Under the pieces are notes generated by a model, which was not told where the DNA came from, did no database searches, and was given only the letters and a program-made list of their open reading frames with translations. A DNA stretch of 64,000 nucleotides from Xenorhabdus cabanillasii (lineage in GTDB: Bacteria > Pseudomonadota > Gammaproteobacteria > Enterobacterales > Enterobacteriaceae): contig NZ_QTUB01000001.1 of NCBI RefSeq assembly GCF_003386665.1, positions 3,658,001 through 3,722,000 on the forward strand, given 5' to 3'. Of this stretch, positions 37,223 to 49,200 are shown piece after piece (within the stretch, counting starts at the first letter, position 1; every line of letters begins with the position of its first letter). The position numbers and the translations under genes were made by a program.

Positions 37223-37864
37223 TCAATTGTTATGACGTATCTCTTCTGCTGACTCTGCAATTTTGTTCTCCACCGGCGTGGCTTTACCAAACGGCGCTTT
37301 CGCTATCTCTTCCAATTCATCACCAAAACTGCTGAGCCAGGAACCCGGCTGGCGTCCAGTCATCATATTGAATAACCAGTCACGGCTACTCACCACTTCC
37401 GATCGCAGGTAGTACAGTGGGTGATGTTGGCCAAATTCCGGGTCAGCATGATAATCATCCTGATACGTATAGGATAACATTGGCAAGTTTTCACACTTCG
37501 TTTTCAGGAACAGAATAAAACGCTTGAGATTACCCAGCCCACCACTTCTCATACCATTCTTGAGCATGAAACCAGTGCTCTCATACGCAACTGAATAGCA
37601 ATTTCTAATAGAACGCACAACTATCAATGTGCCGTCACAACTGCCACCGGAAACACGGATAAAGTGAAAACGGGCATCGGAGGAGTCAGCTACTTCATTG
37701 GTATCAGGCAGAAAAAAAGACTGGTAATTTCTGCTGCCGAGGCTACGTACATGAAATGGCGAAAACTCGCCAGTGTATAGCCAGCTTGAGTTGCAGTTAA
37801 ATGTCTCACCGATGCGGTTTGCCATACTGAACGTAAGACTTTCTCTTCCGTCCAGGCAGCCTAG
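37223..37864 (-). pseudogene. XRE-type (phage-repressor-like) regulator, N-terminally truncated by IS701
   Basis: The frame reads from the IS701 left end into a truncated protein: second half of a helix-turn-helix (LTFSMANRIGETFNC, SSWLYTGEFSPF, the pattern of prophage/plasmid regulators) and about 170 residues of an unrecognised C-terminal domain. The first helices are missing and the start codons offered lie in IS sequence, so it is a fragment. Together with ccdAB it suggests plasmid- or phage-derived cargo. Confidence 0.65.
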
Positions 37865-37936
37865 TACTACAGCCGTACGCGCCATTGTGGCATGATAGCC
37901 CATGACATTTTTTCCTGAAAATACGGGAGGTGCCCC

Positions 37937-38560
37937 ATGCACTCACCGACCAACGCCTGGGAACAGGAACTTATTTCACTGCATACCCGTCTGGCTCCCC
38001 TGTTTCACCATCCCGGCCCACAGCAACGCAGCCTCGCCTACCTCAAAGGATTGCTCAGTGACGTTGAACGTAAAAATGGCTGGCAACTGGCGGAATGGAT
38101 AGGCGAGCGCACCACCTGCTGGTTCGGCGCAGCCGGGATGAAAAACAGAAGCGGGCTTATTTTGTGGTGTATGCGCGCAGAGAACAGGCGGATCTGAAAA
38201 CCCTGGCTCAGGTGGCAGGCCGACGCTGGGAAATTGAATGTAGTTTTGAGGAAACGAAGGGAGAATGCGGCCTGGATCATTACGAAGTGCGGCAATGGCA
38301 CAGTTGGTATCGGCACATCACCTTATCGCTACTGGCTCATGCGGTTCTGGCAGTCTTGCGGATAGGGGAGAAAAAAAACGCCGGCGGGACTGATCGCCCT
38401 CAGTGTGGCGGAACTCCGTAATTTGCTGTCAAAATTGATGGAAAAAACGGGAGAGACAATCGAACAGATTTTACATTGGTCATATTGGCGACGACGACAC
38501 CAATACTGCGCACAACAATGTCATTATCGGAGCCGGGATAACCTTATGATTACAGAGCGA
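37937..38560 (+). pseudogene. IS701-family transposase, copy 2 (internal deletion)
   Basis: ATG behind GGGAGG; the first 55 residues are intact ([33 protein letters not shown]). Then about 640 bases present in copy 1 are missing: the sequence jumps at 38111 to the C-terminal region (RRSRDEKQKRAYFVVYARRE), which continues to LIALSVAELRNLLSKLMEK and HYRSRDNL after a shift in an A8 run. The catalytic centre is lost, but both terminal inverted repeats remain. Confidence 0.85.
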
Positions 38561-38578
38561 TTACGGCTGTAGTATTAG

Positions 38579-39322
38579 GACATGCCAGCAATTGTTCAGC
38601 TTCAGGCTGGCTGTCATAGCCTGTGTGATTTCCGGGGAAATAGTGGAACAGGAAACGAGGGTAAAAACTTTACCTTCAAAGCAATGCGCAGCCGCACGTA
38701 AACGGATCGCCTCAGCCATATCATAATCTGCTGGTGCAACAGGCAGGGAGATAAAACTGGCAACATGTATCAGCTCTCCCTGAGATAACAAAGCAAAACG
38801 TGCCAACGGGTTGGTATTCTCGCCACAAGCCAGTACGCCCAGCGGGCCAATACTCGTACCATGTACTTTTAATGAAGAAGCATCACCATTCGCCCATGTC
38901 AGCTTTTCGGCCCATGTCGGGACCAGTTTACGATGGCGTCCCAAAATACGCCCGTCATCAGAAATAGTCACCAATGTGTTATAAAGCGTTGCAATACCTG
39001 TGGGACTGCGTTCATTCACACCAATCAAAACATTGATATGATGACGAGCAGCAGCCTGAGCGATTTTATGGATCTCAGCCCCCGGCACTTCAATAGCAGA
39101 TTTGCACAGTTTTTCAAACCACGGGCTACCCTGAACGGGCGTCATCACCCAGTTCCAATAGGGATACCCCGCAATAAATACTTCAGGAAAAGCCTCCAGA
39201 CTGGCGCCATTATTTGCCGCCTCATGGATAAGCTGGCAAACGAGATCCACTGTCGCTTCCGTGTCCAGAAAGATCGGTGCAGCCTGTACCGTAGCTGCCT
39301 TGAATTTAGGAAGATTCAGCAT
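38579..39322 (-). pseudogene. Nitrilase, N-terminal part (gene split by the composite element)
   Basis: From ATG 39322 about 240 residues of a carbon-nitrogen hydrolase of the aliphatic nitrilase type. The Glu-Lys-Cys triad is complete: FPEVFIAGYPYW (Glu), RHRKLVPTWAEKL (Lys), LACGENTNPLARF (Cys). The gene is cut at the TTAG target site; its C-terminus is at 34133-34342. Removing the element does not restore the frame: near 38608 a 4-base loss from a CCAG repeat (GCCAGCCTGAA instead of a likely GCCAGCCAGCCTGAA) is also needed to read QPEAEQLLACPNSAFTG. Two independent lesions. Confidence 0.88.
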
Positions 39323-39362
39323 ATCAGGCTCCTGTTCTCTTTATACCCGCCTATAAGAAGAT

Positions 39363-40274
39363 TTACACCGCAATAACGGGATGGCGCAAATCACCTATTT
39401 TCTCAAGATGTGCTTCAATGACATCCCCCGGCCATAGCCATTCCTGCGGATCACGCCCCGCCCCGACACCGGATGGCGTTCCTGTAGCGATGATATCTCC
39501 CGGCTCCAGTGTAATACCTTTACTGATATCTGCGATCAAAGCATTAACCTTGAATAACATATGATGAGTATTGGAATCCTGTTTAGTCACTCCATTAACT
39601 TTCAGGCTCAACGCAAGATTATGCGGGTCGGGGATGTCATCAGCGGTGACAATGCAAGGGCCGAAAGGTGCATAGGTATCCTGACCTTTAGAGTAGATCC
39701 ACTGCCCGGCACGGTGACAGTCACGGGCGCTCATGTCGATAATCAAACTATAACCAAAAACATATTTCAGCGCGTCAGACTCCGGTACACTCTTCGCACG
39801 CTGCCCGATAATCACGGCTAACTCCACTTCCCAATCCAATTGCCGGGTGATTTCACGATTGTGTTCAATCGCATCCCCCGGACCAATGATTGCGGTTGGT
39901 GGCTTAGAAAAAATAACCGGTTCTTTTGGCAGCTCTTTTGCCGTATCGGGAGACAGACTGGATTCCTCAACATGTTCAACATAATTCAGCCCAATGCCGA
40001 AAATGTTTTTGCGCGGGCGGGGAATGGGAGCCAGAATTTTTACATTCTCCAGTGGCCGGGCCACACCGATTGGCCATAGACCTTCAAACGAATTTAATAA
40101 TATGGTTGTACTGTTTACGGCCAATGGTCCCAATTCGATAAAGTCCAGCATGTTATCCGGTAAGACACTTCCGGCATGAGCAGCCAATTTTGCCAAATCC
40201 ACCACATGATTATTTACAATCGCCCCCAATCGTGCAGCAGCAGTTATTTCGGTACGATAAGTGATTAAACGCAT
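39363..40274 (-). CDS. Fumarylacetoacetate hydrolase family protein, probable fumaryl- or maleylpyruvate hydrolase
   Basis: 303 residues, intact. The C-terminal two thirds hold the FAH fold: GIGLNYVEHVEE, the metal-binding LDWEVELAVIIG (Glu-x-Glu) and GYSLIIDMSARD (Asp), and TGTPSGVGAGRDP. Enzymes of this type hydrolyse fumarylpyruvate or maleylpyruvate in the gentisate pathway. The neighbours support this: a gentisate dioxygenase fragment two bases upstream and a maleate isomerase fragment further downstream. It is the only apparently complete gene of the catabolic group. Confidence 0.88.
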   Translation of the reverse strand: MRLITYRTEITAAARLGAIVNNHVVDLAKLAAHAGSVLPDNMLDFIELGPLAVNSTTILLNSFEGLWPIGVARPLENVKILAPIPRPRKNIFGIGLNYVEHVEESSLSPDTAKELPKEPVIFSKPPTAIIGPGDAIEHNREITRQLDWEVELAVIIGQRAKSVPESDALKYVFGYSLIIDMSARDCHRAGQWIYSKGQDTYAPFGPCIVTADDIPDPHNLALSLKVNGVTKQDSNTHHMLFKVNALIADISKGITLEPGDIIATGTPSGVGAGRDPQEWLWPGDVIEAHLEKIGDLRHPVIAV

Positions 40275-40276
40275 CT

Positions 40277-40605
40277 TTATCCTCCTACTCGTTGATGTCC
40301 GTCGTTATCGGCCAGCACTTCTTCATAATACAACTGTAATGCCCGTATCACCGACAGGTCATTGAAACAGAATAAACAGGCATCTTCCGTTTGTGATGTA
40401 TTGACATGTTCATGCAGCGCCCATGAAGGAACACAGAAAATATCCCGCTCCTGCCAGTCAAACCGCTGACCATCAATAACAGAATAGCCCTGTCCTTTCG
40501 CTACCTGATAAATGAAGTTACGTGCCGCATTCTGGATTTTCAACACTTCCACACTGCGTACTTTCTGGTAATGTGACAAGCCCGCAGACAAATCTCCCTG
40601 ATGTG
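40277..40605 (-). pseudogene. Gentisate 1,2-dioxygenase, C-terminal fragment
   Basis: The frame carries the end of a gentisate dioxygenase cupin: ARNFIYQVAKGQGYSVIDGQ, FDWQERDIFCVPSWALHEHV, then LFCFNDLSVIRALQLYYEE. The N-terminal two thirds, with the metal-binding His of the first cupin, are missing; instead the frame continues upstream into indolepyruvate oxidoreductase sequence (junction about 40535-40610). A deletion fused the two genes in frame. Confidence 0.8.
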
Positions 40606-41154
40606 TTATCACTGGTGTATGGCTGGCTTTCGACAACTCAAACCCCATTTTTACTGCCTGCACAATTGAAGGCAGGTCGGGACACGGATCAAGCAACCAG
40701 ATCTGGGATTTCATCGCAAATGCATGGCTGCGCTCCTGCATGATAGAAGAACCTTCACCATAATCTTCGCCGACAATAATCAGCGCACCGCCTAAAACGC
40801 CACCGGATGCCAGGTTTGCTAATGCATCTGAGGCAACATTTGTGCCCACAGTCGCCTTAAATGTGACAACACCGCGTAATGGATAATTAACAGAAGCAGC
40901 AAGTGTGGCAGCGGCCGTTGCTTCACTGGCGCTGTTTTCAAAACGAATATCTATTCAGAAAGGATCGCCTGCGCATCAGCCAGAACATCCATCAGATGGG
41001 CAATGGGCGCTCCCTGATACCCTGCAATATAAGCAACGCCTGATTCCAACAACGCTTTTGTCACAGCGAGTATACCTTCCCCACGGAAAAGTTCTCCCTG
41101 ACCCAGACGTAATTTTTCCACCTCTTTAACAAATGATCGTTCTGCCATGATCAA
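40606..41154 (-). pseudogene. Indolepyruvate ferredoxin oxidoreductase alpha-type (IorA), N-terminal fragment with frameshift
   Basis: From ATG 41154: AGYQGAPIAHLMDVLADAQA, then a single-base loss near 40958 puts a stop in frame; the next frame continues with FENSASEATAAATLAASVNY, the thiamine-enzyme region VGTNVASDALANLASGG and IIVGEDYGEGSSIMQERSHA. The remaining protein is lost by the fusion to gentisate dioxygenase. Non-functional. Full IorA has over 600 residues. Confidence 0.82.
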
Positions 41155-41425
41155 TCACCTCGCATTTCTGTTTTGCTACAGCTTGTTAAAAGAAGACCTT
41201 GAAAGAAAACAGGTATGGGTATTATGTAATGAGAGTATAAATCAACGTCAATACATGCTCTGTCATGTAATTATGATTTATGCAGTGTCTGGATAGAACA
41301 GGCAGAGAGCGGATAAAAAACCCGTCAAAACAGATAAGAATGAGAGTGTTTAAAACTTAATACTATATTAATAATATGTAAGGTTTCTCATCAATATATT
41401 CACAATCATATATCTTCCATTTAGG
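41155..41425. other. Intergenic region between IorA remnant and IS630 element
   Basis: About 270 bases; nothing recognisable besides AT-rich sequence that may have held the promoter of the decayed operon. Confidence 0.35.
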
Positions 41426-42510
41426 CAAAATGTGGATACTGCTAAATAAGTTTTCATAATAGTGATACACCCATTTTTCTCATTCCCGGTTGTTGCCCTG
41501 ATGAAAATGCGTTAATAAACGCTTCAACGCATTTCAAGAGTTGCCACATATACTGACAACAATGATTCCGTGTGACGGTTTCATGCAATGATTGCCATAG
41601 GCGTTCAATCTTATTTATCCATGGCGAATAGACCGGTAAAAACAACAAATTAAATTTAGGATTTTGTTTTAGCCATGCCCTGACTTTCCGGCTTTTATGA
41701 ATGCCATAGTTATCTAAAATCAACGTGATGTTTTTTGCATGGCGATATTGGCCATTCAGTTCCTTTAACATGTTGATAAATAAATCAGAATTTTTCTTTA
41801 TACCGCTGACATAAGTCACTTGGCCTGTTTGGGCGTCAAGGCAGCCCGCGAGGTAGTGTTTTTGATTTTTTCCCGGCGTCATGACCCGTTTTTGTTGCCC
41901 TTTCAGACACCAGTCCGCCCCGATTTTTGGGTTAAGGTCAATATCGACTTCATCTTCGTAAAAAACAGGATGTGGTTCTGACACGTTGGATAAAGCTTCA
42001 GTGATTTTTGCCATTTTTTCGTCATACTCAGGATCAGGCTTTTTTACGGTAGGTGCTGCCCTTCGCCAGACAATACCGACCTGACAGAAATAACGATAGA
42101 ACGTACTTTGCGAAAGCGACAAACAGAATAATTCATTGATTATTCGAGTAATCAGCTCAATGCTCCAACGTGAACGCAGACAGCCAAAATCCTGTGGGGA
42201 GTGCTGTAATAAGAACGACAGCAAACTAAAAAGTGGTGCTAAATTCCAGATAGCAGGTCTTCCTGACGGTAAACTTTTTAATCCTTCCAGCCCATATAAT
42301 GTAAACCAATTTATCCAACGATTAACCGAAGAACGTGAACAATGAAGGGTTCTGGAGATGGCAGAAACGGTCTTGCCTTCATGTAACATTAAGAGTGCCA
42401 TGAGTCGGCGTGCATAATCTTTATCCCGGGTTTTATGAATAAATTTTTTCATCTGACGTCGTTCACTTCGGGGTATGGGTGCTATGATTGGCATTACTCA
42501 GTCCATTTTG
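41426..42510 (-). mobile_element. IS630-family insertion sequence, single-frame transposase
   Basis: A complete transposase gene lies between possible imperfect terminal repeats, recognisable only as CAAAATG (41426-41432) and its complement CATTTTG (42504-42510) with partial matches beyond. Limits are therefore tentative. It borders the large NRPS region. Confidence 0.65.
41454..42494 (-). CDS. IS630-family transposase
   Basis: 346 residues in one frame. Helix-turn-helix region at the N-terminus (TVSAISRTLHCSRSSVNRWI), then a DDE domain: YEDEVDIDLNP (Asp), LILDNYGIHKSRKV (Asp) and LPVYSPWINKIERLW (Glu). Length and motif spacing are normal, so it is probably active. It is unlike the two-frame IS630 element at 5.8 kb. 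Confidence 0.92.
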   Translation of the reverse strand: MPIIAPIPRSERRQMKKFIHKTRDKDYARRLMALLMLHEGKTVSAISRTLHCSRSSVNRWINWFTLYGLEGLKSLPSGRPAIWNLAPLFSLLSFLLQHSPQDFGCLRSRWSIELITRIINELFCLSLSQSTFYRYFCQVGIVWRRAAPTVKKPDPEYDEKMAKITEALSNVSEPHPVFYEDEVDIDLNPKIGADWCLKGQQKRVMTPGKNQKHYLAGCLDAQTGQVTYVSGIKKNSDLFINMLKELNGQYRHAKNITLILDNYGIHKSRKVRAWLKQNPKFNLLFLPVYSPWINKIERLWQSLHETVTRNHCCQYMWQLLKCVEAFINAFSSGQQPGMRKMGVSLL

Positions 42511-43258
42511 GGATTTTTTTGATTTGGCGATTAATCAGATCGCAAAAACCGGGCTGAGTTCCCTTCAAGTGATCTACTATTTTGAAAGCTTATTTAGTAG
42601 AAAACGGTATAGCTTTAATAAATGTTTAAAGAGATATCTAATAATTCATTATATTAAATCGGAGAATAATAATACTACCGAAGTTTTAAACTTTGTTCAT
42701 CTACCAACAAAAATAATATTAAAAATATTACTAATAACTTACTAACAAAATAACTTAATAAAATTATTTATCAAGATAAAAAATGCCAATATAGCAATCA
42801 AATCATCAGCAAATGATTATAAAGATCTTTAAATATACCGCATTACATCTACAAGCCATAAAAAAATTGCCATAATAAACAAAAAATAATATAGACATCG
42901 ACTCAAATGAGAATCACTATTGCATTGCAAAGGATTTTATAACCATGAGGTGACAAGGATGTATACTTGAAATTATCAAAAATAAAAACTTAATCATTAG
43001 CCGATAAATATTAACTATTTTTAATTAAGGAGAGTGTTGAAAGATTGCGAGATTATCTGTAATAACACTATGATAGATGATGCCAATACCTATTAAATGA
43101 AAATAACAATTTAATATTGAAAGATATAAAATATAGCACCCTTAATTATATCAATGCTAAAACATAAATTAATTAAGGTCAGGCAAATAATTAAATCTAC
43201 TCATTTACACCATAAATTACAAATAACTTGTAAACGGAATACATTCGTATAATTTATT
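42511..43258. other. Long AT-rich leader region of the large NRPS gene
   Basis: About 750 bases, extremely AT-rich, no supported gene. It contains one Fur-box-like site (42903-42921) and presumably the NRPS promoter. No MbtH-like gene is present. Confidence 0.5.
42903..42921. promoter_or_regulatory. Possible Fur box upstream of the NRPS
   Basis: TCAAATGAGAATCACTATT matches 13 of 19 positions of the Fur consensus GATAATGATAATCATTATC, including the central ATGA-AATCA core. It is about 340 bases before the start codon, so the link to the NRPS is uncertain. Confidence 0.3.
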
Positions 43259-46200
43259 ATGAGAATATCTGAGAATTCATTGCGTCCGAACTTATATCCT
43301 CTCCATCCTTCTCAGGAAGATGTGTTTTACGAACAAGCGCTTTATGAGAATAATCCGATACACAACCTCAATTGGTATACTGTGATAGAAGAAGAGGTTG
43401 ATATAGCTCTGTTACAAAAAGTGTGGAACGTATTACATCAACATATTGATATGTTGCGCTTGCGTATATCGGTTAATGCAGACAATGAAGCGATACAATA
43501 TCTTGAAGAACAGAGTAAACCGGAAACAATTATATTTCATAATGTTGCCATGCAGGCTGAACCTGAGAAATCAGCAATACTCTGGATGAAACAACACCTT
43601 GAAATACCAATGGATTATTTGAAGGAAACGCCATATCAGATTTTCTTGATCCGTCTGGCTGATGAAAATTATTATTTCTTCACTAAAATTCACCATATTA
43701 TGATTGATGGTGTCGGATTATACCGGCTTCATAAATATGTCCATAAATTATACAAATGCTTTAAGGATGGCACATCAATAGCATGGCTGTCAGATATTCC
43801 ACAATATTTAACAACAATAACCAAGGCAAGAGAATATTTAAGTACTATTCATTATGAAGAAGATAAAAAATATTGGCTTAATTTTCTAAAAGAAAATGAA
43901 ATACACCAATTAATACCTTACTATAAAAATACAGGGCCTGGTAATAGTACGTTAATATTGCCCCTTCAAACTAAAAAAGATTTACTTGTTTTTTGCAATG
44001 AACATAAAACTAACTTACTGGCTGTCTTTTCTGGTCTTATCACTATTATGATGATAGAACTTACCGGGCAACAAGAGTTGGTATTTAACACGATCACACA
44101 TGGAAGAAGGGAAAAATCAGAAAAATATATTGTTGGCATGCAGACAAGTACGTATCCCGTGTATTGCCACATCTCAAGCACATCCAGTGTGATTGAACAG
44201 ATTAAGCGAATGGAATTAGCACTGAAAGACAGTTATCGTCACAGTAAATTTCCTCACTCACATCTTACCCGGCTTGCGAGCCAGCATAGGTTTTCTTTAC
44301 CTAACATATCTATATTTTATGAACGTTTTTATGAATCAGCTGCTGAAATTACCGAAAATCAATATCACCATCTGGATGAGATATTTAATATTTATCCTAT
44401 CGTCTTTCGATTGAAAGATTATGGATATGATCAGGAATTAAAAATAACGATCGATTATCGACAGGAATATTTTAGTGAACTGGATATCAGCCGGATACTT
44501 GAACGATTACAAAACCTATTCGTTGCCTTAATCAACAATCCTGCATTGTTAGTCAGTGAGTTACCTATTTTATTAGAGCAGGAACGCCAAACATTACTGC
44601 ATACCTGGAACCAGCCCGATATACCGTATCCGCAAACCTGTACTCTCCAGCAGCAATTTGAGGCGCAGGCCGCAGCCAGACCGGACAGCGTGGCGCTGGT
44701 GTTTGAAGGGGAAACACTGACTTACCGCCAGTTAAATGAACGGGCGAACCAGTTGGCCGCGGTGATCCGGGCACACTATCAGCAGCAGCACAATGTCCCT
44801 ATGCCTGCTGATACGCTGGTGGCTTTGTATCTGGATCGCAGTCTGGAAATGGTGATCAGCATACTGGCGGTGCTGAAAGCCGGCGGGGCTTATGTGCCGA
44901 TATCTCCGCAATATCCGCCTGAGCGGATCCGGTTTATTTTGCAAGATACGGCATCATCTTGTGTAGTGACCCAACAGCAGTATCTGGCAACACTGGGGAA
45001 ATATACCCAGACACGGGTTAAGCCGCCGGCATTGATAGCTGCGGATGATCAGGCCGTGACAGAAAACCCGCCGCCAGAAAATCCGGCTTCTGTGAATACA
45101 GCTGCGGATCTGGCTTACGTCATCTATACATCGGGCACGACCGGGCAACCGAAAGGCGTGTTGCAGACCCATCATAATGTTGTCCGTTTATTCGCGGCCA
45201 CTCAGGGAGATTATCAGTTTGACCAGAATGATACCTGGGTGCTTTACCATGCTTACACCTTTGATTTCAGTGTCTGGGAATTATGGGGCGCATTGCTCTA
45301 TGGCGGGCGTCTGATTATCCCGACAACAGAATACACGAAGGATTTCGGCAGATTCAGCCGCCTCTGCTCTGATCAGAAAGTTACCGTATTAAATCAGACG
45401 CCGGGGGCATTTTACGCCTTTATTGAGGCGTCATTGAATATGGATGCTGCATTTCCCCACCTTCGCTACGTGATTTTCGGCGGCGATAAACTGAACCCGG
45501 TTCAATTAAAACCCTGGTGGAACCGTTACGGCGATCAATCCCCGGCCCTGATTAATATGTATGGGATCACGGAAACAACCGTACATGTTACCTACAGGAA
45601 ATTAACCCGGGACGACGCGATAACAGCATCCAATATTGGCCGGCCGTTAAATGACCTGTCTGCCTATGTATTGAATCATACCGGGCAGCCTGTACCGATT
45701 GGTGCGCCCGGAGAGTTATACATCGGTGGGGCCGGGCTGGCGCGCGGGTATTTAAACCGGCCTGAACTGACCGCCGGGCGGTTTGTGGCAAATCCGTTTG
45801 CCACGGATAAGGACAGAGCGCGCGGTTACACCCGCCTGTATAAAACCGGCGATTTGGTACGCTGGTTATCGGATGGCAATCTGGAATATCTGGGGCGCAA
45901 CGATTTTCAGGTAAAAATTCGTGGTTATCGTATTGAACCGGGGGAGATTGAAAGCGCACTGGCTTTGCACCCACAGATCAGGCAGGCGGTGGTGATTGAT
46001 TGTGAACATGAGGGTAATAAAGCCCTGGTGGCCTATTTGGTTGCGGAAAATACGGCTGTGGAAGGCGAACTTTCAGACGATAAGCTGATCAGCTACTTAT
46101 CTGACCGCTTGCCGGAATATATGCTGCCGGCCAGTTTTACCCGTCTTGAGTCTGTACCACTGACCCTGAACGGTAAAGTGGATCGCCGGGCATTACCAGA

Positions 46201-49200
46201 GCCGGTCTGGGTAAATAGAGACAATTATGTGGCGCCGCGCAATGCACTGGAAACCCGGCTCTGTGCCATCTGGCAGGAAATATTAGGGCTGGAACGGGTT
46301 GGCATTGAGGATAACTTCTTCCGTATCGGGGGCAACTCCCTGACAGCGATTAAGCTGGCTGCGGCCATTCGCCGGACGTTGGCAATAGATGTTTCTCTGG
46401 CACAGGTGTTTGAGTTGAAAACGGTTGCCGGATTGGCAGCCCAGATGGGGCAGCAGGTCTCTATTGTCATTCCTCATATTGAGCTTGCCCGTTATCCCTT
46501 GTCCTTTGCTCAGGAGCGGATGCTGTTTATTGAGCAGTTTGAACAGGGCACTGATGCCTATCATATCCCTTATCTGGTTCAGCTGGATGATGATGCCTGC
46601 CTGCCATTGTTGGAAACCGCCATTAACCGGCTAGCTGAACGCCACTCAGTAATGAAGATGGTATACCACACTCATGATGACGGTCAGATTTATCAGCAAA
46701 TATTGCATGAAAATCTGGTTATCAAATCCCAATCCTGTGAAGATGTTAATACGCTTCTGGACACAGTTCGCGCTGAGATAGCCACTCCGTTTGATCTGAC
46801 CACAGAACCCAGTCTGCGCCTGTGTCACTATCCGGTTTCTGACAGCCACTATTTACTACTGTTGTGGCACCATATCGCCATTGATGGCTGGTCAATTGAT
46901 ATCTTTATGGCTGAACTGGCGGAAATTTACCAGTCCTTGCGGGAAAACCGCGACAGCCAGCTTGCTGCGCTGGATATCACCTATGGGGATTATGCCGCAT
47001 GGCAACGCGACTATTTACAGGGTGACCGGCGTGAACGCCAACTCGCTTACTGGCAACAGGCTTTAGCCAGCCATGAATCACTGGCCTTGCCAACCGATTA
47101 CCCCAGACCGGCTCAGGTGAATTATCAGGGACGGGATTTCAGTTTTGGGCTGAATACCCGGCTTTCTGAACAGTTAAGGCGTCTGGCAAAAACACAGGAA
47201 ACCACCCTGTATACCGTGCTGCTCAGTGCCTTTTATGTCACGCTGGCAAAATTATCCGGGCAAAACGATATCATACTGGGGACGCCAACCGATAACCGCC
47301 ACCACGCCCAGATTCAGCCCCTGATTGGGATGTTTGTCAACTCACTGGTCTTAAGGGCGCAGCTGCAACAAACTGTCAGCGTGGAAGCCCTGATTGAGCA
47401 AACCCATAAACAGGTTGCCGAAGCCAAAGCCCATCAGGATATGCCGTTTGAACAGCTCCTTGATGCCCTGAATATTGTACGTGATACCGCCCGCCACCCG
47501 ATTTTTCAGATCATGTTTGGTTTGCAGAGCTTTGGAGAAAATCCGTCAGACAACCGCCTGCCATTCAGGCCGGTGACTCTGGATGAGCCGTTATACAGCC
47601 CCGCCAAGTTTGACCTCAGCCTGTTTATGTCCGACGGGCAAACCGAGATTACCGGTTGCCTGAATTACGCAGTCAGCCTGTTTAATGAAACCACCATCGT
47701 CAGGCTGGCAGAGAGCTATCAACGGGTACTGGAAGCCTTTGTGGCAAACCAGAAACAACCACTGTCCGCGCTGGATATTCTGTCCGCACAGGAGCGCCAT
47801 ACCCTGCTGCATACCTGGAACCAGACCGATGCGCCTTATCCGCAGGACAAAACCCTGCAACAACTGTTCGAAGCTCAGGTGGAAAGGACACCGGATAATA
47901 TTGCACTGGTGTTTAAAGGAGATACACTGACCTACCGCCAGCTTAACGAACGGGCAAACCAGCTGGCCTGTGTGATCCGCGAACGCTATCAGCAACAGAA
48001 TAATAAAACCATGCCGGCTGACACACCGATAGCCCTGTATCTGGATCGCAGCCCGGAAATGGTGATCACTATGCTGGCGGTGCTGAAAGCCGGCGGCGCT
48101 TATGTGCCGATTTCCCCCGCCTACCCCGCTGAGCGAGTACAGTTTATTCTGGCTGACACAGCAACACCCTGTGTACTGACTCAACAGCGGCATCTGGCTA
48201 CACTGGCAGAATACAGCCAGGCACTCACGGCACAACCGGTACTCATCGCGGCGGATGACCGGACAATCACCGCCGGCCAGTCTGTGGAAAATCCGGTGCG
48301 GATAAACCGGTCAACCGATCTGGCCTATATCATTTACACGTCAGGCACCACGGGTCAGCCCAAAGGGGTCATGATTGAGCACAAAAATGTGGCTTATATA
48401 GTGGCAACGCAGGCCGAATTTTTCGATGCGACAAAGAGAACAAAAGTCTTAATGTTTGCTGCTTATGTATTTGATGCTTCTGTTTTCGAATTATTCCCTG
48501 GCTTATTTAATGGCCTGACTATTTACCTTTGCAGCGAAACAGAACGTAACGCTCCTGCAATTGCCAGACTCATTCAACGGGAAGGTATTGAGATTGCCTT
48601 ATTACCCCCGGCCCTCTTGAAGTTGTTAATCGGTACGGAATTACCCTCCCTGCAATTATTGGTGACGGCGGGAGAGTCCCCCTCCCTGGATTTTCTGGCA
48701 TATTTCAGCCAATACAGCTGCGTACTCAATGCTTATGGCCCGACAGAAACTACCGTTGTGGTAACCGGGAATGTGTATCAACATGGGGATATTGCAACCA
48801 ATATCGGCAAAGCGAATCATAACGTCCGCCTTTACGTCCTTGATAGTTATGGCAATCTGTCTCCCGTCGGCGCACCGGGAGAACTGTATATCGGCGGCGC
48901 CGGGCTGGCGCGGGGATATTTAAACCGGACTGAATTAACCGCAGAACGGTTTGTGGCAAACCCGTTTGCCACGGATAAGGACAAAGAGCGCGGTTACACC
49001 CGCCTGTATAAAACCGGCGATTTGGTACGCTGGTTATCGGACGGCAAGCTGGAATATCTGGGGCGCAATGATTTTCAGGTCAAAATTCGCGGTTACCGTA
49101 TAGAATTAAGTGAAATCGAAAGTGTGCTTACTTTCCATTCACAGGTCAAACAGGCGGTGGTAATTGACCGTGAATATAACGGAAATAAAGTACTGGCTGC

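Larger units (their letters stand above)
34343..38574. mobile_element. Composite IS701-bounded element inserted in the nitrilase gene
   Basis: Left end TACTACAGTCGTACG at 34343 and right end CGGCTGTAGTA at 38574 are inverted copies, and both are flanked by TTAG (34339-34342 and 38575-38578), a 4-bp target duplication as expected for IS701-type transposition. Inside are two damaged IS701 copies in the same orientation with, between them, an IS6 element, ccdAB and a truncated regulator. The left end of the second copy (37865) is flanked by CTAG, showing it first inserted elsewhere. Confidence 0.85.

Noticed and set aside
47591..48235. Long minus-strand open frames (over 200 codons) inside the large NRPS, repeated at 50699-51391
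   Set aside because: They mirror the coding strand of the duplicated modules, have no start signals and no family features; shadows of the NRPS frame.
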